Source: Labrys okinawensis (GTDB taxonomy: Bacteria; Pseudomonadota; Alphaproteobacteria; Rhizobiales; Labraceae). From it: a stretch of DNA of 64,000 bases. Position numbers and translations under genes: made by a program. Of the stretch, positions 1 to 8,179 are shown piece by piece; position 1 is the stretch's first letter; the number at the start of each line of letters is the position of its first letter. The notes under the pieces were generated by a model. That model saw only the letters and a list, made by a program, of their open reading frames with translations, searched no databases and was not told where the DNA came from. Where the stretch lies: positions 620,001 to 684,000 of the forward strand of contig NZ_PUEJ01000002.1 in NCBI RefSeq assembly GCF_002982075.1, in the 5' to 3' direction.

Positions 1-700
1 CCGTCTGCGGCACCTCCCGCACCAGCACCGGGTTGATCTGCACCAGAATGGTGTCGTCGGGCGTGCGGTCGTCGAGCAGCGGGAACAAGGCCGGGTTGCC
101 GAGATAGCCGCCGTCCCAATAGGCCTGCCCCCCGATCTCGACGGCCTGGAAGATCTGGGGCAGGCAGGCCGAAGCCATCACCACGTCAGCGTTCAGTTCG
201 GCATTCTCGAAGATGCGGATATGGCCGCTGCGCACATTGGTGGCGGAGACGAACAGCCTGATCGCCTCGCTCGCCCTGAGCTTGTCGAAACAGATCAGCT
301 CGGCGATGAAATCGCGCAGCGGATTGAGATTGAGCGGATTGGTGTCATAGGGGCTGAACAGCCGGCTCCAGTTCTCGAACAGGGCCATGCCGGGCGAGTC
401 TCCCAGCGACCAGCCGGCCATGAAGCGCTCCAGAAGCGGGCGGCGCAGCGGCGACAGCCGGCCCTTGCGGCTGATCTCGCGCCAGAAGGTCTCGAGCTGC
501 CGGCGGGCGCCAGGTGCCCCGCCCTCGAGATAACCCTCGGCGAAGACCACGGCATTCATGGCGCCGGCGCTGGTGCCGGTGATCGCCTTGACGTCGAGGC
601 GGCCGTCCTCCAGCAGCGCGTCGAGCACGCCCCAGGTGAAGGCGCCATGAGCACCGCCGCCCTGAAGCGCCAAACTGACGGGTTTGGGCGCGGTGCTCAT
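1..700 (-). CDS. Patatin-like phospholipase family protein (3' end cut by window edge)
   Basis: Predicted serine lipase/acyl hydrolase of the patatin family, acting on lipids or possibly on polyhydroxybutyrate-type polyesters. About 233 residues are visible; the gene runs off the left edge. The glycine-rich oxyanion loop GGGAHG lies near residues 14-19, the nucleophile elbow GTSAG puts the catalytic serine near residue 44, and the DGG motif carrying the catalytic aspartate lies near residue 195, so the catalytic set is complete. The start ATG at 698-700 overlaps by four bases (ATGA) the stop of a short upstream reading frame that begins like 3-hydroxybutyrate dehydrogenase, which suggests translational coupling. 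In several alphaproteobacteria a patatin gene neighbours bdhA (recalled, not checked), so a role in PHB turnover is plausible but unproven. Confidence 0.9.
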   Translation of the reverse strand, partial: MSTAPKPVSLALQGGGAHGAFTWGVLDALLEDGRLDVKAITGTSAGAMNAVVFAEGYLEGGAPGARRQLETFWREISRKGRLSPLRRPLLERFMAGWSLGDSPGMALFENWSRLFSPYDTNPLNLNPLRDFIAELICFDKLRASEAIRLFVSATNVRSGHIRIFENAELNADVVMASACLPQIFQAVEIGGQAYWDGGYLGNPALFPLLDDRTPDDTILVQINPVLVREVPQT

Positions 701-819
701 GCGGCGATCCGACCGCCATCTGTCGACGGATGGGCGTGTGCGCGTGCCGGGGCGCGAACGATGCTGAACTCGCCCCCCGGCGCCGAACCGGTGATGACGG
801 CCGCCTTGGCCTTGAGCAT
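697..819 (-). pseudogene. Remnant of a bdhA-like gene (first ~13 codons) upstream of the patatin gene
   Basis: A 40-codon reading frame that opens with MLKAKAAVITGSA, closely matching the N-terminus of D-3-hydroxybutyrate dehydrogenases (short-chain dehydrogenase, beta1 and start of the TGxxxGxG loop). It then continues into unrelated residues and stops, overlapping the patatin start by ATGA. A ribosome-binding site (AGAGGA) precedes the ATG at 817-819. The best reading is that the body of bdhA was deleted, leaving its promoter, ribosome-binding site and first codons, which may still drive translation of the patatin gene. Alternative: a chance similarity in a leader peptide. Confidence 0.5.
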
Positions 820-980
820 GCTGGGATCCTCTGGAAAAGCCTTAGGTGATTTGCTCAGTCTTGCGCAGGAAAAAACATAAATCACTTGAATATTGCATCG
901 CGTTGCAGATCGGAAAATTGACGCTGGTGTGACATAGAGCGTCGCCTGCACGCATCCAGTCTCGGCTGGATCCGGGTTTA

Positions 981-1002
981 ATTGATTATATGTTCAATCA
1001 AT
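981..1002. promoter_or_regulatory. BetI-like operator upstream of choXWV
   Basis: An AT-rich inverted repeat with arms ATTGATT and AATCAAT around an 8-bp spacer (ATATGTTC), about 250 bp upstream of choX. The right side GTTCAATCAA and left arm TTGATT resemble published BetI sites of choline/betaine genes. Choline-responsive repression by BetI would suit a choline importer, but no betI gene is in the window. Confidence 0.5.
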
Positions 1003-1253
1003 AGAGTGCCCATGCGACAACGCCTTGAGAACGGTGCAAGCCGATCTGGGCGCGACTGGGCCGCTTTGTGCCGTCGGCGTCATCCAGCGCCGTAAATTCA
1101 CGGGACAAGCACTGTCTTTCGTGCTGAATTGCCATAGGGGAAAGGGCTCCGTGGCAAGAGTTCGGTCCCATCTGGGGCCGAGAGGGGTTAACAAAGACAA
1201 GACGAACTGGGCTGCCCCAGATTCGGCCTTCGGTGTTTTCCGGGAGAAATGAA

Positions 1254-2204
1254 ATGACGGGTATTGGTAGAATGATTGCAGGCGCCGTCCTGGCCATCGG
1301 CCTCGGCACGGGCGCCGCATTGGCAGGCGATGCGGAAGCCTGCAAGACGGTCAAGTTCTCCGATGTGGGCTGGACCGACATCACCGCGACGACGGCGATC
1401 GCATCCCGCATTCTGGAAGGCCTCGGCTACACGCCCAAGACCACCGTGCTCACCGTGCCCGTCACCTACGCTTCGATGAAGAGCAAGGACATCGACGTGT
1501 TCCTCGGCAATTGGCAGCCGAGCATGGAGAACGACCGCAAGGCCTATATCGCCGACAAATCGGTGGTCGAAGTCGCCGCCAATCTGCCCGAAGGGGCAAA
1601 ATATACGCTGGCCGTGCCGCAGGCGACCTATGACAAGGGCCTGAAGGATTTCGGTGACATCGCCAAGTTCAAGGATTCGCTCCAGGGCAAGATCTACGGC
1701 ATCGAGCCCGGCAATGACGGCAACCGCCTGGTGCAGAGCCTGATCGACGGCAACAAGAATGGCCTGAAGGACTTCCAGCTCGTCGAATCCTCCGAGCAGG
1801 GCATGCTTGCTCAGGTGCAGGGCGCCATCGCTCGCGGCGAGGACATCGTCTTCCTGGGCTGGGCGCCCCATCCGATGAACGTCAATTTCAAGCTCCAGTA
1901 CCTGACGGGCGGTGACGACACCTTCGGCCCGAATTTCGGTGCCGCCAAGGTCTACACCAACGAGCGTGCGGGCTGGAGCGAGGAATGCCCCAATGCGGGC
2001 AAGTTCATCGCGAACCTGAAATTCAATGTCGATCTCGAGAACCAGGTCATGCAGATGATCACCGGTGACGGGATGGAAGGCCCGGCGGCAGCCGAAAAAT
2101 ATCTCAAGGCCAATCCGGCCGTGCTCGATGCCTGGCTTGCCGGCGTCACCACCTTCGATGGCCAGCCCGGCCTCGATGCCGTGAAGAAGAGCCTCGGCCT
2201 CTGA
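1254..2204 (+). CDS. choX: Choline/glycine betaine ABC transporter, periplasmic binding protein
   Basis: Periplasmic solute-binding protein of the ChoX/OpuAC family, delivering choline (possibly betaine) to the ChoWV importer. 316 residues. A Sec signal peptide covers about residues 1-25, ending in GAALA before the mature GDAEACKTVKF. The family features DVGWTD, the FLGNWQPSME segment and WAPHPMN contain the aromatic residues that make the cation-binding box, and a Cys pair typical of ChoX is present. The start at 1254 is chosen because GGGAGAA lies just upstream and the signal peptide follows directly; a GTG at 1233 in frame is less likely. First gene of choX-choW-choV. The ChoX type is characteristic of rhizobia and relatives, where it feeds choline into betaine synthesis and catabolism. 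Confidence 0.93.
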   Translation: MTGIGRMIAGAVLAIGLGTGAALAGDAEACKTVKFSDVGWTDITATTAIASRILEGLGYTPKTTVLTVPVTYASMKSKDIDVFLGNWQPSMENDRKAYIADKSVVEVAANLPEGAKYTLAVPQATYDKGLKDFGDIAKFKDSLQGKIYGIEPGNDGNRLVQSLIDGNKNGLKDFQLVESSEQGMLAQVQGAIARGEDIVFLGWAPHPMNVNFKLQYLTGGDDTFGPNFGAAKVYTNERAGWSEECPNAGKFIANLKFNVDLENQVMQMITGDGMEGPAAAEKYLKANPAVLDAWLAGVTTFDGQPGLDAVKKSLGL

Positions 2205-2235
2205 GATCGGCCGCTCCTTAAAACGCGACGTGAGG

Positions 2236-2258
2236 GCCGGCAGGCATGGCCTGCCGGC
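2236..2258 (+). other. Intercistronic hairpin between choX and choW
   Basis: A perfect 10-bp inverted repeat (GCCGGCAGGC / GCCTGCCGGC) with a 3-base loop, 31 bp after the choX stop. There is no U-run, so it is more likely an mRNA-stabilising or partial attenuation hairpin that keeps binding-protein levels above those of the membrane components, as in many ABC operons. Confidence 0.6.
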
Positions 2259-2426
2259 ATTGGAGTGCGGTTTTGCCAAATCGCAACATCAGGCCGGCGC
2301 AAGATCGGTGCTCGAAAATTACAATTAACCGGGGGTCGGCAATGATGACGCTTGCGGGCGGCACCGATCCGTCGCGGCCCCGGCCGTGGCGGGCCGGATC
2401 GCCTGCGGCATAGCGCGGGGGAAGTA

Positions 2427-3269
2427 ATGTTCGATTGGGTGACGGATACGAAGCTGCCATTCGGCAAGGTCATGCAGCTCGTCATCGAGTTCCTGCAGAA
2501 ATACTGCACGACGTGGCTGTTCGATCCGCTTCGCATCGGAATCGAAAAGACGGTCGGCGGCACGTCCTGGCTGCTGACCTATCCCCCGCCCATCGTCATC
2601 ATCGTTCTCGTCGTCGCCTTCGGCTGGTGGCGGCACCGCTCCTGGGGCCTGTGCCTCTTCATCTTTCTCGGCTGCCTGTTCATCTGGAACCAGGGCTATT
2701 GGTCCAACACCATGAAGACCGTCTCTCTGGTGTTCTGGTCGGCGGCCGTGGCCATGGCGATCGGCATTCCGCTCGGCGTGATGGCGGCGCACCGGCCCAA
2801 GCTCTATGCCGTGCTCCATCCCATCCTCGACATGATGCAGACCCTGCCCACCCTGGTCTACCTCATCCCCATGGTGGCCCTGTTCCGTCTCGGCGCGGCC
2901 CCCGGCCTGATCGCGACCCTGATCTTCGCCCTGCCGGCACCCGTGCGCCTCACCTATCTCGGCATCAACTCCACCCCGACGGCGCTCAAGGAAGCGGGTG
3001 AATCCTTCGGCTCCACCAAGAGCCAGCTCCTGTGGAAGGTGGAATTGCCGCACGCCATGCCCACCATCATGGCCGGCGTCACCCAATGCATCATGCTCAG
3101 CCTGTCGATGGTGGTGATCGCCGGCATGGTCGGCGCCGAGGGCCTCGGCGTCGACGTGGTGCGCGCCATGGGCCAGTTCAACATTCCGCGCGGCTTCGAA
3201 GCGGGCGCCTGCATCGTGATCCTGGCGATCGTGCTCGATCGTCTGTGCCGTACGAAGGGAGCACACTGA
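2427..3269 (+). CDS. choW: Choline ABC transporter, permease
   Basis: Integral inner-membrane component of the choline/betaine importer, ProW/OpuAB family, 280 residues. Several hydrophobic segments are visible from about residue 50 onward, and the cytoplasmic coupling loop typical of binding-protein-dependent permeases (EAGESFGSTKSQLLWKVELP) lies around residues 190-210. The ATG at 2427 follows GGGGGAAG and is preferred to an upstream in-frame start at 2352 that would add an arginine-rich, non-homologous leader. A 222-bp gap with a strong hairpin separates it from choX; its stop overlaps the choV start by one base (TGATG), so the two are translationally coupled. Confidence 0.93.
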   Translation: MFDWVTDTKLPFGKVMQLVIEFLQKYCTTWLFDPLRIGIEKTVGGTSWLLTYPPPIVIIVLVVAFGWWRHRSWGLCLFIFLGCLFIWNQGYWSNTMKTVSLVFWSAAVAMAIGIPLGVMAAHRPKLYAVLHPILDMMQTLPTLVYLIPMVALFRLGAAPGLIATLIFALPAPVRLTYLGINSTPTALKEAGESFGSTKSQLLWKVELPHAMPTIMAGVTQCIMLSLSMVVIAGMVGAEGLGVDVVRAMGQFNIPRGFEAGACIVILAIVLDRLCRTKGAH

Positions 3270-4462
3270 TGAGCATCGCCGTCGATTTCAAGAATGTCGA
3301 CATCATCTTCGGCTCCCGCCAGGCCGAGGCCATCAAGCTGCTCGACGCCGGTTCGACCCGGGCCGAGATCCTGGAGAAGACCGGCTCGGTGCTGGGCTGC
3401 GCCAATGGCAACCTCACCGTGCAGGAAGGCGAGATCAGCGTGCTGATGGGCCTGTCCGGCTCCGGTAAATCGACCCTGATGCGCGCCGTCAACGGCCTCA
3501 ACAAGGTCACGCGCGGCCAGGTCCTGGTGAAGGCCGGCGAAAAGATGGTCGATGTGGTCAGCTGCAACGAGCAGACCCTGCGCCATGTCCGCCAGCACTC
3601 CGTCGCCATGGTGTTCCAGCAGTTCGGCCTGCTGCCCTGGCGCACCGTGGCCGAGAACGTCGGCTTCGGCCTGGAACTGGCCGGCGTGCCCGAAGCCGAG
3701 CGCAAGGCCAAGGTCGACAAGCAATTGGAGCTGGTCCACCTCAAGCAATGGGAGAAGAAATTCGCCCATGAGCTGTCGGGCGGCATGCAGCAGCGCGTTG
3801 GCCTCGCCCGCGCCTTCGCCACCGAGGCGCCGATCCTCTTGATGGACGAGCCCTTCTCGGCGCTCGACCCCCTGATCCGCACCAAGCTACAGGACGAGTT
3901 GCTGCAGTTGCAGAAGGAACTGAAGAAGACCATCATCTTCGTCAGCCACGATCTCGAGGAAGCTCTCAAGATCGGCAACACCATCACCATTCTGGAGAGC
4001 GGCCGCATCGTGCAGTCGGGCCGGCCGGAGGATATCGTGTTGCGCCCGGCCAACGATTACGTGCAGGAATTCATCGCCAATGTGAACCCGCTCAGCGTGC
4101 TTACCGCCTGGCATGTGATGCGCGATGCCCGCGATCTCGAAAGGGAAGGCGACGGCTGGATCTGGCTCGATGGCCGCAAGACCACCCGTTTCAAGGTCGG
4201 TGCCGACGGTCAGGTGCAGGCGGCCGAGCGCGACGGCATCCGCGGCGCATGGGTGCATTGTTCCGAATGCGAAAAGCCGGTGCAGGAGGATGAGCGCCCC
4301 TGCTATTGGGCCAGCCCCGGCACGTCCCTCAAGACGGTGATGCTGGCCATGCACAAGGCCGATACCGCGCCGGTCGCGCTGTTCGATGAGCAGAACCGTT
4401 TCGTCGGCGCGATCGAAGTCAAGGACGTGCTGCAGGCCGTGTTGAGGCGCCAGGACGCCTGA
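3269..4462 (+). CDS. choV: Choline ABC transporter, ATP-binding protein
   Basis: Cytoplasmic ATPase of the choline/betaine importer, 397 residues, ProV/OpuAA family. Walker A is GLSGSGKST, the Q-loop is in VFQQFGLLPWRT, the ABC signature is LSGGMQQR and Walker B is ILLMDEPFSALDP, followed by the switch histidine in VSHD. The C-terminal ~110 residues form the CBS-like regulatory domain typical of this subfamily. The domain carries a CSEC pair near residue 330 and ends in a recognisable CBS strand-helix (VALFDEQNRFVGAIEVKDV). The start is fixed by the one-base overlap with choW. A GC-rich hairpin follows the stop at about 4488. Confidence 0.93.
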   Translation: MSIAVDFKNVDIIFGSRQAEAIKLLDAGSTRAEILEKTGSVLGCANGNLTVQEGEISVLMGLSGSGKSTLMRAVNGLNKVTRGQVLVKAGEKMVDVVSCNEQTLRHVRQHSVAMVFQQFGLLPWRTVAENVGFGLELAGVPEAERKAKVDKQLELVHLKQWEKKFAHELSGGMQQRVGLARAFATEAPILLMDEPFSALDPLIRTKLQDELLQLQKELKKTIIFVSHDLEEALKIGNTITILESGRIVQSGRPEDIVLRPANDYVQEFIANVNPLSVLTAWHVMRDARDLEREGDGWIWLDGRKTTRFKVGADGQVQAAERDGIRGAWVHCSECEKPVQEDERPCYWASPGTSLKTVMLAMHKADTAPVALFDEQNRFVGAIEVKDVLQAVLRRQDA

Positions 4463-4487
4463 TATCCAGGACGTCTGCCATTCCCGG

Positions 4488-4519
4488 GAGCGCGGATTTC
4501 CGATCCGCTCTTCCTTTTC
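4488..4519 (+). terminator. Probable terminator after choV
   Basis: Stem GAGCGCGGAT / ATCCGCTC with a bulged C and a short loop, followed by TTCCTTTTCC. It sits 25 bp after the choV stop. The left side TTCCCGGGAGCGCGGA is also a half-copy of the palindromic repeat at 18496-18586, so a repeat may have been reused as a terminator. Confidence 0.45.
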
Positions 4520-4656
4520 CGTCCGCATTGATCCGTTAAGGCTTTGCCGCGATACTGGCCGTTCTGCCAATGCATGCGTGTCAAGTCACCAGGTGGTCAT
4601 TAAAATGCCCCCCTTCCGGTGAATGTGTGCCGCCGCTGAAGCCGAAAGAGGAACGG

Positions 4657-5976
4657 ATGGGTATTTCGAATCGGGCAATCACCGCCACGCTCGTGGCGGG
4701 CTTGGCCTTTGGATCCGCCGCCGGCGTTGCGCGCGCCAGCAATCCCACCATCGTCGTCGATGCGGCCAGCGGCAGGGTGCTGCAGCAGCAGGATGCGACC
4801 CGGCCCTGGTATCCGGCCTCTCTCACCAAGCTGATGACGGCCTATACCGTGTTCAAGGCCATCCAGGCGGGACGCGTCGATCTGGGCACGCCGATCGTGA
4901 TTTCACCGCTCGCCGCCAGGCAGGCGCCCTCCAAGATGGGCTATCCTGTCGGCACGATGGTCACGATCGACGACGCCCTCAAAATGCTGGTGGTGCATTC
5001 GGCCAATGATATCGCCGTGGCCCTGGCCGAGGGGGTATCGGGTTCGGTGGATGCCTTCGCCGCCGAGATGAACGCCAATTCGCGGGCGCTGGGCATGGCC
5101 CAGAGCCAGTGGGTCAATCCCAACGGACTGCCTGATCCGCGCCAGATCACCTCGGCGCGCGACATGGCGGTGATGGCCGACGCCATCATCACGCAATTCC
5201 CGCAATATGCCTCGCTGTTCCAGATCCAGACCATCCAGTCGGGCAGCCGGATCATGCGCACCCACAATGCCCTGGTCTATCGCTACCCCGGCGCCGACGG
5301 CATGAAGACGGGCTTCATCTGCGCGGCCGGCTTCAACGTGGTGGCGACGGCCACCCGCAACGGCCGCAAGCTGATCACGGTGATCATGGGCGCGCCGACG
5401 CCGAAGGACCGTACCAACCAGGCTGTTGCGCTGTTCGAGGCCAACTACACCAATAGCGGTGGCGGCTTCTTCAGCAAGGCGCCGCTCGCCACCCAGCTTC
5501 CGGCCTCGGCCTATCCTGGCCCGACCGATATCCGCGACATCGCTTGTTCGCGCAAGAAGGGAGGTTCGGGTGCGGCGGAAAGTGCCGACACCGCCGAGGT
5601 GCTCCCCGGCAGCCCGGCCGCGCCCGCCCCGGAGCCCAGCCCGCTGCTGGCAAGCTGGGTGACGGCGCCGCCCATTGCGGTCGGCCCCTATCTCGGGCCG
5701 CGGCGCCCGATCTACAGCCTGCCCAACACGCCGATTCTCGCCGATCTGCCGCCCAAGCCGGCGAAGGGGCCGGCGAGCAAGCTCGCCGCCAAGAGGGGCG
5801 TGACGGCCACCGGCTATGCCGATCCGGGCAAGCCCCTGGCGGTGCCCGATCAGCTCACCGACCCCAAGCTCAACAAAGGGCGCAAGAACCTGAAGAAGGC
5901 CGCCGACAGCAAGGCGAAGACGCCTCCCAAAACTCCTGCCAAGCCGCCCAAGCGCAAGGTGCACCACGAGGGATAG
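4657..5976 (+). CDS. D-alanyl-D-alanine carboxypeptidase (penicillin-binding protein, S11 family)
   Basis: Periplasmic low-molecular-mass penicillin-binding protein that trims the terminal D-alanine from peptidoglycan pentapeptides. 439 residues. A signal peptide spans residues 1-28. All three active-site motifs are present: SLTK (Ser55, Lys58), SAN (115-117) and KTG (217-219). After the catalytic domain (to about 280) comes a long low-complexity tail rich in Pro, Ala and Lys, ending in a basic KPPKRK stretch, in place of the usual DacA/DacC C-terminal beta domain and amphipathic anchor. The tail may bind anionic wall polymers or DNA-like surfaces; that is inference. The ATG at 4657 has AGAGGAA upstream. 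It is a single-gene unit, flanked by the choV terminator and by a repeat element. Confidence 0.9.
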   Translation: MGISNRAITATLVAGLAFGSAAGVARASNPTIVVDAASGRVLQQQDATRPWYPASLTKLMTAYTVFKAIQAGRVDLGTPIVISPLAARQAPSKMGYPVGTMVTIDDALKMLVVHSANDIAVALAEGVSGSVDAFAAEMNANSRALGMAQSQWVNPNGLPDPRQITSARDMAVMADAIITQFPQYASLFQIQTIQSGSRIMRTHNALVYRYPGADGMKTGFICAAGFNVVATATRNGRKLITVIMGAPTPKDRTNQAVALFEANYTNSGGGFFSKAPLATQLPASAYPGPTDIRDIACSRKKGGSGAAESADTAEVLPGSPAAPAPEPSPLLASWVTAPPIAVGPYLGPRRPIYSLPNTPILADLPPKPAKGPASKLAAKRGVTATGYADPGKPLAVPDQLTDPKLNKGRKNLKKAADSKAKTPPKTPAKPPKRKVHHEG

Positions 5977-6022
5977 GGCCGAGGCTCCCAAGCTCCAACG
6001 TTACGAAGGCGGGCGCCGCGTT

Positions 6023-6101
6023 GGAGGGTCGATCTCCGGATCGACTGGCTCGGAGACGCTATTCTTGCGGAGAAAGATGTCGATCTGAAGATCGACACTC
6101 C
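6023..6101. repeat. GTCGATCT-type paired palindromic element, copy 1
   Basis: Two small palindromes, GGTCGATCTCCGGATCGAC at the left end and GTCGATCTGAAGATCGAC at the right, bounded by GGAG and CTCC so the whole 79-bp unit is itself an inverted repeat. A second copy of nearly the same layout is at 10513-10585 and a single palindrome at 15509-15528. Non-coding. Confidence 0.75.
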
Positions 6102-6164
6102 ATTGGATCGATCCCGCCCTTGATTTCGGGCAGGTCCGCCTCGTGGCGTTTTGCGATTGGGCGG

Positions 6165-6205
6165 TAGAGCAAATAAGCGTTCACGCTTGAACGCGCTTTG
6201 CTCTA
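6165..6205. repeat. TAGAGCAAA...TTTGCTCTA inverted repeat, dispersed element
   Basis: Arms TAGAGCAAA and TTTGCTCTA, with an inner pair GCGTTCA / TGAACGC, form a strong imperfect hairpin 50 bp before the EamA permease. The right half, TGAACGCGCTTTGC followed by CTAG, recurs at 39447-39467 upstream of the alkaline phosphatase, so this is a dispersed repeat. Confidence 0.65.
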
Positions 6206-6254
6206 GAGGTTGACCCGGCCTCGCATTGGCGGGGTCCCTGCCGGACCGCCCGCA

Positions 6255-7145
6255 ATGTCGAACAATGCCATCCTGACCGGCCTGAGCCTCGGGCTCCTCG
6301 CGGCGCTCTGCTATGGCGCCAACGTGCCCTATGCCAAGCTTGCCGCCGAGGCCGGCGCGAGCGGGCCGACAGTGGTGTTCTACCGGGCCTTTCTGCTCGT
6401 GGCGCTGCTCGGCGGCCTGGGCCTTGCCCAAGGCGGCACGCTGGCCGTCGCCCGGCCCTGGCGCCTGCCGGTGTTAGGCCTGGGCATCGCCACCAGCTTC
6501 GTCGGCCTGTGCTACATTTCCTCGGTTGCCTTCATCCCGGTGGGGATCGCCACCATCCTCTATTATATCTACCCGCTGCTGATTTTGGTGGCCAGCCCGC
6601 TGGTGGATGGTGAAAGGCTGACTCCGGCGCGGCTCGCCATCTTTGCGCTCGCTTTCGTCGGTCTCGTCATCGCGCTGGGCGCCGATTTCGGCGCGCTGGA
6701 TTGGCGGGGCCTGGCATTGGCTCTAATGGCGGCGTCCGCCGCCGCGCTTCAGTTCTTCTGCGCCGCGCGGGCAACCCGCGGCGTCCATCCCGCGATCGCC
6801 GGGTTCTGGACGCAGCTGATCCTGATTCCGGTCGCGCTCGCGGCCTGCCTCGCCACCGGCAGGCTCGCCTCGCCGGCCGTGCTGCTCGCAGCGGCGGTGC
6901 CGGTCGGCCTGCATATCGGCCTGTTCGTCCTGGCCTTTGTGTGCCATTTGACGGCAGCCCGGCTGACGCCCCCGGCAGCGCTGGGTTTGGTGTTCTGCGC
7001 CGAGCCCGTCGCTTCGATCCTGCTGGCGACACAGGTGCTCGACGAGCATCTGACGCCCCGGCAGGTCAGCGGCGGCACGCTGGTGCTCATCGCCGTGGTG
7101 GCGTCGGTGCTGATGGAAAGTCGCAGAAAGGCCGTATCGGCATGA
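6255..7145 (+). CDS. EamA-family (DMT) membrane transporter
   Basis: Inner-membrane drug/metabolite transporter superfamily protein, 296 residues, with ten predicted hydrophobic helices arranged as two EamA repeats (about 1-140 and 150-290). The substrate cannot be read from sequence. The ATG at 6255 starts directly before the first helix; an upstream TTG at 6210 would add a non-hydrophobic leader. Its last codons overlap the next gene, a COG0523 GTPase, by ATGA (7142-7145), so the two are co-translated. That pairing hints at export or import of a metal-linked or cofactor-linked small molecule, but this is inference only. Confidence 0.85.
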   Translation: MSNNAILTGLSLGLLAALCYGANVPYAKLAAEAGASGPTVVFYRAFLLVALLGGLGLAQGGTLAVARPWRLPVLGLGIATSFVGLCYISSVAFIPVGIATILYYIYPLLILVASPLVDGERLTPARLAIFALAFVGLVIALGADFGALDWRGLALALMAASAAALQFFCAARATRGVHPAIAGFWTQLILIPVALAACLATGRLASPAVLLAAAVPVGLHIGLFVLAFVCHLTAARLTPPAALGLVFCAEPVASILLATQVLDEHLTPRQVSGGTLVLIAVVASVLMESRRKAVSA

Positions 7146-8155
7146 TCTCGCCCCGCATTCCCGCTTTCGTGCTCACGGGCTTTCTCGGAGCCGGCAAGAC
7201 GACGCTGCTCAATCGCCTCCTGAAGGATCCCGCCTTGGCCGACACGGCCGTGGTGATCAACGAATATGGCGAGGCCGGGCTCGACCATCTGCTGGTCGAA
7301 AAATCGGGTGACGGCGTGGTCCTGCTGTCCTCAGGCTGTCTGTGCTGCAGCCTGCGCGGCGATCTCTTGGATACGCTGGCCGATCTCGCGGCGCGCCGGG
7401 CATCGGGCGACCTGCCACCCTTTGCCCGCGTGGTGATCGAGACCACGGGGCTCGCCTATCCCACGCCCGTGCTGCAGACCCTGATGGCGCCGCAACTGGC
7501 GGGTGCGGGCTATGTTCTCGCCGGGGTCATCGCAGTCGCCGATGCCCTGCGAGGCGAGGCGCTGCTCGACCAGCATGCCGAGGCCATCGCCCAGCTTGCG
7601 GTGGCTGACCGCATCCTGGTCAGCAAGACCGATCTCGCCGGCGACAGCGCGGCCTTCATGGCAAGGCTGCGGGCCCTCAACCCGCGCGCTGCCATCGGCC
7701 CCATGCCGGATGCCGGCGCTGCAGCATTGCTCGAGGAGCCTGACTTTCCGAGCGCGGGGGCTGCCGTCGCGGCGCGGCCCTTCTTTTCGGCCCATGACGC
7801 TGCGATCGCTTCCTTCACGCTGGAAACGGACAAGGTCCTGACGCCCGGGCGCTTCGTCACCTTTATCGACGAGTTGCGCGAGCGTTTCGGCGAAGGCCTG
7901 CTGCGCTTCAAGGCACTGGTGAGGCTCGCCGACGAGCCCGGACGTCCGGTGGTCCTGCATGGGGTCCAACATTGGTTCGCACCGCCGGAACGCCTCGATG
8001 CCTGGCCGGGCCCCGACCGGCGCACCCGTATCGTGATGATCGGCCGTGATCTCGACCGGCGGGCTATCGAGGACCTGTTCGCGGCCTTCTGCGACGAGCC
8101 GCGCCTGGACGCTCCCGATCGCGCGGCCCTGACCGACAATCCCCTGGCGTTCTGA
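7142..8155 (+). CDS. COG0523 (CobW/ZNG1-type) metal-chaperone GTPase
   Basis: P-loop GTPase of the CobW/COG0523 family, 337 residues. Walker A is GFLGAGKTT (residues 13-21), the metal-binding signature CLCC is at 66-69, and a VSKTD motif serves for guanine recognition. The CobW C-terminal domain follows (about 225-330, with the VHGVQHWFAPP-type segment). Family members insert or deliver Zn, Co or Fe to target enzymes. The ATG at 7142 is fixed by the ATGA overlap with the EamA gene. No cobalamin genes or Zur box are visible nearby, so the metal is unknown. Confidence 0.88.
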   Translation: MISPRIPAFVLTGFLGAGKTTLLNRLLKDPALADTAVVINEYGEAGLDHLLVEKSGDGVVLLSSGCLCCSLRGDLLDTLADLAARRASGDLPPFARVVIETTGLAYPTPVLQTLMAPQLAGAGYVLAGVIAVADALRGEALLDQHAEAIAQLAVADRILVSKTDLAGDSAAFMARLRALNPRAAIGPMPDAGAAALLEEPDFPSAGAAVAARPFFSAHDAAIASFTLETDKVLTPGRFVTFIDELRERFGEGLLRFKALVRLADEPGRPVVLHGVQHWFAPPERLDAWPGPDRRTRIVMIGRDLDRRAIEDLFAAFCDEPRLDAPDRAALTDNPLAF

Positions 8156-8179
8156 ACACGGGAGGAGAGGCCATATACG

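Noticed and set aside
1025..1252. 75-codon frame between the BetI-like site and choX
   Set aside because: No ribosome site, no recognisable domain, and ends at the choX start region; probably leader DNA.
2325..3266. 313-codon antisense frame over choW
   Set aside because: Glu/Gly/His/Gln-rich shadow of a conserved permease.
6255..8155. Cobalamin biosynthesis role for the CobW-like GTPase
   Set aside because: No cob genes or B12 riboswitch nearby, and the family is diverse; left as metal chaperone of unknown target.
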